Notes under the pieces: generated by a model
What the model saw: the letters and a program-made list of their open reading frames with translations, nothing else
The model's database searches: none
What the model was told of the DNA's origin: nothing
NCBI GenBank assembly: GCA_036374135.1
Contig: DASUUK010000113.1
Coordinates: 82,569-146,568, forward strand
DNA: 64,000 nt
Reading direction: 5' to 3'
From: Euzebyales bacterium
Lineage (GTDB): Bacteria > Actinomycetota > Nitriliruptoria > Euzebyales > JAHELV01
Translations under genes and position numbers: made by a program
In this document: in pieces, positions 18,657-26,563 of the stretch
Layout of the letters: each line of letters opens with the position of its first letter
How positions within the stretch are numbered: position 1 is the stretch's first letter

Positions 18657-19464
18657 TCGCCGCCGGCAGGGCGCCGATGACGGGTCGGTGGGGCTGCTGG
18701 CGCTGCTCGGAGGCGGTCTGGTCCTGTTCGTCGCCTTGGTGCCGTTGGTGGTCGTCGGCGATCTGGTGGTGACGCGTGCGCGGGCGCAGACGGCGGCGGA
18801 TGCCGCCGCGCTCGCGGCGATGGCTGATCCGCTCGGCGGCGGTCGCCGCGCGGCGCGGGAGTTGGCGAAGGCCAACGGTGGGCGTCTGGTGTCGTGCTGT
18901 GGCGACCGGCCCGACCGGCGGGAGGTGACCGTTGCCGTCAGGTCAGCGTCGCGGCTGCTCGCCGCGGTCGTGCCATGGATCGAGGCGCGGGCCGCCGCTG
19001 GGCTGGTCGCGCCGCCTTCGGTCGCCGCGGCGCCGGCGGCGCGGTCGGGCGCGACGCCCGTCGGGGCGGGCGCGGCAACCGGGGGTCGGGTGTGGCCGCT
19101 CTCGGCGCCGGTGACCAGCGGGTTCGGCACGCGGACGCACCCGATCACTGGTGAGGTGCGGTTGCACACGGGTCTGGACCTCGGCGCGCCGTCCGGCACG
19201 CCGGTGGCCGCGGCCGCGGCGGGTGTCGTCGCGTCCGCTGGGTGGATGGGAGGCTACGGCAACGCCATCGATGTCCGACACCCCGACGGGACGACGACCC
19301 GGTACGCGCACCTGTCGCGCATCCTGGTGCGCGGCGGACAACGGGTCGCCGCCGGGCAGGGCATCGGCCTGGTCGGGTCGACCGGCCTGTCAACCGGGCC
19401 GCACCTGCACTTCGAGGTCCGCACCGCCGCCGGCCCCACCGACCCCCACACCTGGCTGCCCTGA
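18649..19464 (+). CDS. TadG-like membrane protein fused to an M23 (LytM) peptidase domain
   Basis: A 271-residue fusion. Residues 1-60 are the Rv3654c/TadG-like module: DDGSVGLLALLGGGLVLFV followed by a helix and the RARAQTAADAAALAAM segment typical of this neighbourhood. After a Pro/Ala linker, residues about 145-271 form an M23 endopeptidase domain with FGTRTHPITGEVRLHTGLDL (first zinc His and Asp), the GYGNAIDVRHPDGTTTRYAH strand pair and HLHFEVR (HxH). The catalytic residues appear intact, so it could cut peptidoglycan cross-links where the pilus crosses the wall. The GTG at 18649 has GGAGG upstream. It is the last gene of the operon. Confidence 0.85.
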   Translation: MADRRRQGADDGSVGLLALLGGGLVLFVALVPLVVVGDLVVTRARAQTAADAAALAAMADPLGGGRRAARELAKANGGRLVSCCGDRPDRREVTVAVRSASRLLAAVVPWIEARAAAGLVAPPSVAAAPAARSGATPVGAGAATGGRVWPLSAPVTSGFGTRTHPITGEVRLHTGLDLGAPSGTPVAAAAAGVVASAGWMGGYGNAIDVRHPDGTTTRYAHLSRILVRGGQRVAAGQGIGLVGSTGLSTGPHLHFEVRTAAGPTDPHTWLP

Positions 19465-19472
19465 CGCCGCCA

Positions 19473-19492
19473 CAGCGGTCAGGTCACCGCTG
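19473..19492 (+). terminator. possible terminator of the Tad operon
   Basis: CAGCGGT-caggtc-ACCGCTG, a 7-base-pair stem starting 9 bases after the operon's last stop codon and followed by AGACGTTT. It separates the Tad operon from the S8/CHAT pair. Confidence 0.4.
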
Positions 19493-19628
19493 AGACGTTT
19501 CGACCGATCATGTATCACCCGACGGGTCTGCGATCTCATCGAGTCGACCGGGCATGCAGCTGACCGCGCGCCTCCACGCGCAGTGAATGCCGGCTGTTCG
19601 CCACCGACATCCGGCCACATGGGAGTGG

Positions 19629-20840
19629 ATGATGGACAGCTATGTGATTCTGCGCAACCTCGAGCGTGCCCCCGCCGGTGACCCGTCTGGCGGACCTCTC
19701 CTCGGACCGGCGGGAGGTACGCGTGGTGCGCCCGCACCCCCACCGGAACCGCGGGTCGAGGTCGAGACACTCGAACGCCGAGAGCGCGCCGACCTGATGC
19801 GTGATCCTGAGGTTGCTGGAATCGCGCGTCAGATGCCGACCCGGTTGATAGCGCCGTTCGCCAGCACAGCCAGCGGCGACGGCGGCAGTACCGCCGAGAA
19901 TGGCGCTGCGTGGGGCATCTCCGCCGTGAAGGCCGACGGATCGGAGTTCACGGGCGATGGTGTCGTGGTCTCGGTGCTCGACACGGGCATCGACGCGTCG
20001 CATCCCGCCTTCGACGGCGTGCAACTGGTCCAGAAAGACTTCAGCGGAAGCGGGAACGGCGATGTCCAAGGGCACGGTACGCACTGTGCCGGCACGATCT
20101 TCGGGCGCGACGTCGACGGCACGAGGATCGGCATCGCGCGTGGCGTGACGAAGGCGCTGATCGGCAAGGTGCTGGGCGACGACGGCCGCGGGAACTCTGA
20201 CATGATCTTCCGCGGCATCACCTGGGCGGTCGACCAGGGTGCGAACATCATCTCCATGTCGCTCGGTTTCGACTTCCCGGGGTACGTCAAGTTCCTGACG
20301 GATCAGGGAATGCCGGTCGAGCTCGCCACGTCACAGGCGCTCGAGGCGTACCGCAGCAACCTGCGGGTCTTCGACTCGCTCATGGCGATGGTGAGGGCCC
20401 GTGAGGCGTTCGGGGCGGGCACGGTGCTGGTGGCCGCGGCGGGCAACGAGAGCCGCCGCGACGTGAGCGCTGACTTCGAGATCGCCGCGTCCCTGCCGGC
20501 CGCCGCGGAGGGAATGGTGTCTGTCGGTGCGCTGGGCCGTAGCGGCTCCGTGCTCTCGGTCGCGCCGTTCTCGAACACGTTCCCGGTCGTGAGCGCTCCT
20601 GGCGTCGATGTGCTGTCCGCGAATGCCGGAGGAGGGTTGCGCAGCCTCAACGGCACGAGCATGGCCACGCCACACGTGGCAGGTGTTGCCGCGCTCTGGT
20701 GGGAGTCCGTGCAGTCGCTGGGATTGCGGACGTTCGCCCCGACGGTGGCGGCGAAGCTGCGCGCCAACGCCCGCATCGACGTGTTCGAAGACGGACATGA
20801 CGCCGTCGACCGTGGAGCCGGCATCGTCACCGCGCCCTGA
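19629..20840 (+). CDS. intracellular subtilisin-like (S8) serine protease
   Basis: A 403-residue subtilase with an intact triad: Asp118 in VVSVLDTGID, His149 in GHGTHCAG and Ser344 in NGTSMATPHVAG; the oxyanion Asn is in AAAGNES. There is no signal peptide or membrane helix, so it should be cytoplasmic. Residues about 40-85 (EVETLERRERADLMRDPEVA) may form a short propeptide. A segment of about 60 residues (FPGYVKFLTDQG to AREAFG) is inserted before the oxyanion strand. ATG ATG at 19629/19632 follows GGGAG. It has no ESX genes nearby and lacks a mycosin anchor. The next gene is a giant CHAT protein in the same orientation, which suggests a two-protease pathway; both activators and substrates are unknown. 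Confidence 0.88.
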   Translation: MMDSYVILRNLERAPAGDPSGGPLLGPAGGTRGAPAPPPEPRVEVETLERRERADLMRDPEVAGIARQMPTRLIAPFASTASGDGGSTAENGAAWGISAVKADGSEFTGDGVVVSVLDTGIDASHPAFDGVQLVQKDFSGSGNGDVQGHGTHCAGTIFGRDVDGTRIGIARGVTKALIGKVLGDDGRGNSDMIFRGITWAVDQGANIISMSLGFDFPGYVKFLTDQGMPVELATSQALEAYRSNLRVFDSLMAMVRAREAFGAGTVLVAAAGNESRRDVSADFEIAASLPAAAEGMVSVGALGRSGSVLSVAPFSNTFPVVSAPGVDVLSANAGGGLRSLNGTSMATPHVAGVAALWWESVQSLGLRTFAPTVAAKLRANARIDVFEDGHDAVDRGAGIVTAP

Positions 20841-20957
20841 TTGCAGGGCGACCCTTCTCGTTTCGCCCGTGAAGGCAGATCGCACTCAGAAATCGGTAGA
20901 ATCAGTCAGCGATACACCATTTATGCGATCGTGTGCGGATTGGGTCCTTGTTGCATG

Positions 20958-20986
20958 TTGACTGTCGGGGTTCCCTGATGAATGAT
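20958..20986 (+). promoter_or_regulatory. candidate sigma-70-type promoter before the CHAT gene
   Basis: TTGACT (20958-20963), 17 bases, then AATGAT (20981-20986), in a 236-base gap that is visibly more AT-rich than its surroundings. It would give the CHAT gene its own transcript with a leader of about 85 bases, so the two protease genes may not depend on one promoter. Confidence 0.4.
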
Positions 20987-21077
20987 CGGACGCACCTGTG
21001 TCCGTTTGAGGTTGTGACGAGCTCGTTGACCTCTCGGCGTTCCGGTGGCGGGTTGGCATCGTTCGGAGATGGTGCGA

Positions 21078-24000
21078 ATGTCTGAGACGATCAGGTTCCT
21101 GGGCCGGCGGACGGAACCGCGCGCCGACAATGACGTTGATCGGCTGCTCGATGACGTCGACTACGAGGTGGTCGACGAGATCCGGTCGGTGTCTGCGCGC
21201 GACGCCGTCGAGGAGGTGTCGTTCGAGCCCGCGCCTGACGACGTCGTCGAGATTCAGGATGTGGATGGCTTCACGACCTTCCGGCGTGCCGATTCGATGC
21301 TGGCGGATGCGGGCGACGGCGACGCTCGCGCAGCCGAGACGGCGGTACATCGTGCGGCGACCCGCGACGGACTCGGCCGGGTCGCCAGCGTGCGACGTGC
21401 CCGGGTGTCGTTGCCGGACGACATCGTTGCGGCGGCCAACAAGATTCACGAGCTGCTGACCGATGCGGCGCGTGATCGCCTCGTCGACATGGTCATCGAC
21501 CCGGCGCTGAAGAAGGCGGCCAGCGAGATCACGAAGTGGGTGGACCGACCGGCGGAGGAGGGCGACGAGCACTGGCACGACAAGCCCAAGCCGCGCGGGA
21601 TCTACCGGATCGGACCGGACATACGGCTGACGGCGTCGAACCGCGTCGAGGCGGGGGACCTCCCGCCGTCCCGCAAGCCGTATCTGCTCCTGATCCATGG
21701 CACGTTCTCGCACACGGAAGCCGGGTTCGGGGGTATCCGGGGCGTGGACTTCGGTCGGTTCGCGCGCGCGTACGGCGATCGCATCATCGCGCTCGAGCAC
21801 GCCACTCTGGGGTTGACACCGTCCGAGAACGCCGTGATGGCCGCCGACCTGTTGCCCGACGGCGCGACGCTGCACATCGTCAGCCACAGCCGCGGAGGCC
21901 TGGTCGGTGAGGCGCTCTCGCTGGCAGCCGCGGAGGCGTGGCCCGGGACGTCCCTGTACGAGCAGCGTGATCAGCACGGCCATCCCGACGTCGCGGCGCT
22001 TCGTCGGCTGCGCGAACTCGTCGGGGGCAAGGGGATCGAAGTCACGCGCTTCGCGCGGGTCGCGTGTCCCGCGCGCGGGACGACGCTGGCGTCACGTCGC
22101 CTCGACCGCTACGCGAGCTATCTCTTCAACGCCTTGAACATGATTCCCGCCGTGCGTGCGGCGGGCGTCGCCGCTGTCGTCAAGAAGTTGCTGCTGGCAC
22201 TGCTCGACAAGCGTTCCGATCCACGGCTGGTGCCCGGCGTCGAGGCGATGATGCCGGAGTCGACGTTCGTCGCGCTGCTCAACACCGCGCAGTCGATCGA
22301 TGACGGCATGGCGGCGATCTCCGGTGACGTCGAGGCGGGTGGGATCTTCCACCGTCTGAAGGTCTTCGGCGCCGATCTCTTCTATCGGGAGGACCACGAC
22401 TTCGTGGTCAACACCACCGCGATGGCCGGCGGGGTGCCACGCAGGACCGCCCGTCAGGCGTTCTACCGGGGCCCGGAGGTCGTGCACTCCGCCTACTTCA
22501 TGCGCGCGGCGACGCGGCGCGCGGTGATCCGCTGGCTTGAGGCCGAGGCCGGCGCCGAGGTGGACGAGTTCGTTGCGCCCGGCGGCCCACCGATCGTCTC
22601 CCGCGCGCGACAGCGAAGCGCCGGCGTGGCGGACGGCGGCACCGTGGTCGTCGTCCCCGACGTCTTCGGCACGGTGCTCGCACGCAACAACGAGCCCGTG
22701 TGGCCGGCGGTTCGACCACTCGTCGGCGGGGTTGCGCGTCTGCTGGAAGCCACGACCCAGGCGACCGCCGAGCTGGCGGGCGTCCACGACCCGTTGATCG
22801 AGCAGCTCAGCGCACAGTTCACGGTACAGGCGCTCGCATATGACTGGCGGGAGGGCGCTCAGGACACGGCCGCCCGAATGGCGGGGCGTCTGCATGAGAT
22901 CCTCGACGGCGCGACGGGTCCGGTGCATGTCGTGGCACTGGGTGGCGGCGGGCTTCGTGTGCTCGCGGCGTACGCGTCGCTGCCGAGCCTCCCGGCCGGC
23001 GTGAAGGCCAGCGGAGGACGCACGCTGCTCCTCAGTCCGCCGGTCGATGGGTCGTGGCGGATGGCCAGCGTCCTGTCCGGCCACCACGAGCTCGCCGCAC
23101 AGCTCGCGCTCGTCGATCCGGCGTGCGACGCCGAACAGATCGGCGCGACGCTCGGTGCCGCGCGTGGCCTCGCCGAGCTCGTGCCAGAGGGCGCACCCTT
23201 TGACGATGAGGTTCTGGACGCCGGTCGTCGGCTGCGTGACGTGTTGGCGACCGACGGGAGCGGCTGCGTCGTACTGTTCGGATCGGGCGTCGCCACGATC
23301 AGTGGATGGTCGACGGACGACGAACGGTACGTCACGACCTCAGGTGACGGGTACGCGACGGTCGCCGCAGAGCGGCTCGCGGAAGCCACCGTCCGGTACG
23401 CCCCCATGCCGTACGCGAGCATGTTGGTCGAGCCTCGGGGGTTGGCATTCGTCTCTGGCCTGTTGAGCGACGGCACTTCCGACGGCCTGCTGCGGTCGGC
23501 GCCGGTCGCGGCGGTCCGCAACGGCCTGTTCCGCCCGGCTGCCCATCGCGTCGACTTCCCGACCGACACCGACGTCGCCGATGCGGCGCTCGATCTCAGT
23601 GTGTTCGCGCCGGCCAGTCAACGGGACGCGGTGTCGCTGGCTGTCGTGCACGGCGACCTGCAGCAGGTCGAAGGCCCCGTGCTGGTGGGGGTGTACGACG
23701 GTACGCCGATCGGCGGCGCCGAGCAGGCGCTGGACCGCCAGTTCGGTGGTGCGATCAGCCATCGGCTGGCGCTGGGGCAGCTGGCGGGTCCATTGGGCTC
23801 CGCTGACGTGATCGGACCGGACAGCTCGGGCGCCGCGGGCGTCGTCGTCGGCATGGGCAACCCTGGCGATCTGTCGGCCAACGGCCTTGCAGCCGGTGTC
23901 ACGAACGGCATCGTCAACCTCGCTCTCGCCTTCCGCGACGCGAACAGCGATGTGCAGGCGCTGACCGTGTCGACGGTGCTGGTCGGTGCCGGCAGCAGCG

Positions 24001-26504
24001 GCGGACTGCCCGTACCCGTCTCGCTGACGAGCGTCGTCAACGGCGTGCATCGTGCGAACCGGTCGCTCGCGGACGCCGACCTCGACATCCGCGTGGAAAC
24101 GCTGCAGATCATCGAGCTGTACGAGGACCGCGCGATCGAGGCGGCCGAGGCGGCCATCGCTCTGGCCAGGCAGCCGTCCGCGGACGGTCCGACCGTGGTG
24201 GCTGAGCAGATCCTGCTCGACGGGTGCGGCGGTCGGCCAGGACTGCCGCCGCCCGACTACCAGTCCGACGCGTGGCGCACCGTGCGCGTCGTCGCCGTCC
24301 CCGACGCTGACCCCCAGGACGACCTGGTGGACCTGTCGTTCACCAGTGTCGGCCGGGCTGCGCGCGCAGAGCAGCTCGTGACAACGACCCAGCGGAAGAT
24401 CATCAGCGCGCTGATCGAGCAGAGCGTCGCCGAGCCGCGCCCGGACCCACAGCTGTACAACACGCTGTATGAGCTGTTGATCCCCCGGTCGATGAAGAGC
24501 CACGGGCCGGAGGACGACAACCTGATGTTCGTCGTCGACCAACATGCCTCGACGCTGCCGCTCGAGTTGCTCGGCACGAGGGCGTGGACCGGTAACACCA
24601 CGCCGCTGGCGGTCACAACGGGGTTGCTTCGTCGTCTCGAGACCAGCACGTTCCGGCAGATCGTCCGCCCCGCGGCGGGGCATCGCGCGCTGGTGATCGG
24701 CGATCCGGCGGTCGCGCCGCCGTTGCCGCGGTTGGCCGGCGCCCGCCAAGAGGCACAGCGCGTCGCGGACACGCTCCGCGCCGCCGGTTACGACGTGACG
24801 GCGCTGATCTCGGTCGACGGCGACGATCAGTCGGTCACCGTCACGCGCGTGATGAACGCCCTGTTCGCCCACGACTATCGGATCATCCACATCGCGGCGC
24901 ACGGCGAGTACGAATCGCCGACCCGCAACGGCGTGCTGCTCGGCGACGGCGTACGCCTGTCCGCGGCCGAGGTCGGTCAGATGCGTTCCACGCCGGACCT
25001 CGTGTTCCTCAACGCCTGTCACATCGGGTCGATGCTGCTGCGGTCGCAGTTCGACCCCGACAGCGAACCGGGTGATGAAGCAGCAACGTCGCGCACCGAT
25101 CAGCGCGAGTCGGACGATGACACGGTGACGCCGCGTACCGCCCGCAGCGACTCTGGCGACGGCACCGCGACATCGCGTACCAACCGCGCCGGCCGGCTGG
25201 CGTCCAGCATCGCCCGGCAGCTGATCAATGACGGCGTGCGCGCCGTCGTGGCGGCCGGCTGGGCTGTCGACGATGCGGCTGCTTCGGCCTTCGCGACCGA
25301 GTTCTACCGGCGCCTGCTGGGCACCGATGACCTGGGCACCGCGACGCACGGAGCCCGGGCGGCGATCTACCGCAATCATCCGCACGTCAACACCTGGGGT
25401 GCGTACCAGGTCTACGGACCGCCGGCCATGCGCATCCACGCCGCGAAGGCCGGCGCGCGTGAGGACCCCACGATCGTGTCCCGCAAGCAGTACGGGCAAC
25501 GGCTCAAGGCCATACAGCGCGCCGCAGACGAGGCGACGGGTGACGCGGTCGAGCAGACGTGGCGACGGGTCGCGGACCTCGCCCCCGTCGTGCCGGACCA
25601 TTGGCGCGGGGGCGCTGAGGTCGCCGCGGAGGCGGCGATCGCTTTCACGCTCGGCCGCTACGCGGACGCCATCGACCGGTACCACATCGCACGCAGCCGT
25701 TGGGACGGAAGGCTGCCGCTGCAGGCCGTCGAACAGCTCGCCAACGCCTACGCCAAGCACGCGGTCCAGCTCCGCCGGGACGCCGATGCGCTGGAACAGC
25801 GGGCCAGGACCGAGGGCGGTGCCGACGACGGGGACCGCAGGGACGCCGATGATCGCGGCGTGGTGGAGGATGACGCCACCACGGTGGCGATGAAGCGGTC
25901 GGACGCGGCGCGCTACGACCGCGATGCGGAGAAGCTCATCGACGCCATGCTCGTCGTCGGCGGAGGGACACCCGAGCGGCTGGCCATGAAGGGCAGCTTC
26001 TGGCGGCGCCGCGCAGTCGTGCACGACGACCCATCGCATGCGCTGCGGGAAGCCAGGGACGCCTACCACGAGGCCGCCGAACACTACCGCGACCGGCGGG
26101 GGTCACTGGACTTCTACACAGGGATCAACGGGGCGCTCCTCGACTGGCTGGTGGCGGTGCGCGGCAGCCAGCCGATCGATGCGGAGGATCTGCTCGCACG
26201 CATCGAGGAGTGCCGGGCCGACGCGGATGCCCAGCCGTGCTCCAACTTCTGGACGCGCAGCGCCGCCGGTGACGCGCTGCTGCTCCAGTGCCTCGTCGAG
26301 AACTCGGTCGCCGCCCGCACGGACGAGATCGTCGCTGCGTACAGCGATGCGGCTGCGCAGGGTGCGAGCCGCCGGGAACGACTGTCGATCGTTGAGCACA
26401 TCGACATCGTCATCGCGTCACTGAGCACGGCGCACCGAAAGCCAGAGGCCGTTGACGCGCTCAGGACCATCGCTGCGCAACTGCACCCGGACGCCGACTC
26501 CTGA
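21078..26504 (+). CDS. giant CHAT-domain (caspase-like) protein with alpha/beta-hydrolase domains
   Basis: An 1808-residue protein with several domains. About 195-470: alpha/beta hydrolase, LIHGTFSH and nucleophile elbow SHSRGG (Ser271). About 520-800: a second hydrolase-like part, VVPDVFGTVLA, whose elbow ALGGGGL has lost the Ser. About 850-1030: segment with VGVYDGT and VVVGMGNPGDLSANGLA, resembling the N-terminal domain of M17 aminopeptidases. About 1140-1455: CHAT protease with HIAAHGEYES (His1275) and LNACHIGS (Cys1314), then a repetitive Ser/Thr/Asp insert (about 1332-1372), and WAVDDAAASAFA. About 1460-1808: helical, TPR-like. No signal peptide or membrane segment. ATG at 21078 has GGAG 9 bases upstream. 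CHAT proteases are caspase relatives that act in immunity and regulated proteolysis; the target here is unknown, with the S8 protease upstream an obvious candidate partner. Confidence 0.85.
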   Translation: MSETIRFLGRRTEPRADNDVDRLLDDVDYEVVDEIRSVSARDAVEEVSFEPAPDDVVEIQDVDGFTTFRRADSMLADAGDGDARAAETAVHRAATRDGLGRVASVRRARVSLPDDIVAAANKIHELLTDAARDRLVDMVIDPALKKAASEITKWVDRPAEEGDEHWHDKPKPRGIYRIGPDIRLTASNRVEAGDLPPSRKPYLLLIHGTFSHTEAGFGGIRGVDFGRFARAYGDRIIALEHATLGLTPSENAVMAADLLPDGATLHIVSHSRGGLVGEALSLAAAEAWPGTSLYEQRDQHGHPDVAALRRLRELVGGKGIEVTRFARVACPARGTTLASRRLDRYASYLFNALNMIPAVRAAGVAAVVKKLLLALLDKRSDPRLVPGVEAMMPESTFVALLNTAQSIDDGMAAISGDVEAGGIFHRLKVFGADLFYREDHDFVVNTTAMAGGVPRRTARQAFYRGPEVVHSAYFMRAATRRAVIRWLEAEAGAEVDEFVAPGGPPIVSRARQRSAGVADGGTVVVVPDVFGTVLARNNEPVWPAVRPLVGGVARLLEATTQATAELAGVHDPLIEQLSAQFTVQALAYDWREGAQDTAARMAGRLHEILDGATGPVHVVALGGGGLRVLAAYASLPSLPAGVKASGGRTLLLSPPVDGSWRMASVLSGHHELAAQLALVDPACDAEQIGATLGAARGLAELVPEGAPFDDEVLDAGRRLRDVLATDGSGCVVLFGSGVATISGWSTDDERYVTTSGDGYATVAAERLAEATVRYAPMPYASMLVEPRGLAFVSGLLSDGTSDGLLRSAPVAAVRNGLFRPAAHRVDFPTDTDVADAALDLSVFAPASQRDAVSLAVVHGDLQQVEGPVLVGVYDGTPIGGAEQALDRQFGGAISHRLALGQLAGPLGSADVIGPDSSGAAGVVVGMGNPGDLSANGLAAGVTNGIVNLALAFRDANSDVQALTVSTVLVGAGSSGGLPVPVSLTSVVNGVHRANRSLADADLDIRVETLQIIELYEDRAIEAAEAAIALARQPSADGPTVVAEQILLDGCGGRPGLPPPDYQSDAWRTVRVVAVPDADPQDDLVDLSFTSVGRAARAEQLVTTTQRKIISALIEQSVAEPRPDPQLYNTLYELLIPRSMKSHGPEDDNLMFVVDQHASTLPLELLGTRAWTGNTTPLAVTTGLLRRLETSTFRQIVRPAAGHRALVIGDPAVAPPLPRLAGARQEAQRVADTLRAAGYDVTALISVDGDDQSVTVTRVMNALFAHDYRIIHIAAHGEYESPTRNGVLLGDGVRLSAAEVGQMRSTPDLVFLNACHIGSMLLRSQFDPDSEPGDEAATSRTDQRESDDDTVTPRTARSDSGDGTATSRTNRAGRLASSIARQLINDGVRAVVAAGWAVDDAAASAFATEFYRRLLGTDDLGTATHGARAAIYRNHPHVNTWGAYQVYGPPAMRIHAAKAGAREDPTIVSRKQYGQRLKAIQRAADEATGDAVEQTWRRVADLAPVVPDHWRGGAEVAAEAAIAFTLGRYADAIDRYHIARSRWDGRLPLQAVEQLANAYAKHAVQLRRDADALEQRARTEGGADDGDRRDADDRGVVEDDATTVAMKRSDAARYDRDAEKLIDAMLVVGGGTPERLAMKGSFWRRRAVVHDDPSHALREARDAYHEAAEHYRDRRGSLDFYTGINGALLDWLVAVRGSQPIDAEDLLARIEECRADADAQPCSNFWTRSAAGDALLLQCLVENSVAARTDEIVAAYSDAAAQGASRRERLSIVEHIDIVIASLSTAHRKPEAVDALRTIAAQLHPDADS

Positions 26505-26563
26505 AGCGCGCTGTGATCCGTGCGCGCCGGCGGCGGACCGCGATCGCCGTTCTCGCGTCGGCG

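Noticed and set aside
19629..20840. Mycosin of an ESX/type VII secretion system
   Set aside because: There is no signal peptide, C-terminal membrane anchor, WXG100, EccB or EccC gene in the neighbourhood.
23340..26084. 914-codon minus-strand ORF opposite the CHAT gene
   Set aside because: The opposite strand has CHAT catalytic motifs and recognisable folds; the minus-strand translation has no domain-like features.
19629..26504. Gasdermin or type III-E CRISPR (Craspase) partner for the CHAT protein
   Set aside because: I found no gasdermin-like, RAMP or crRNA component between or beside these genes.
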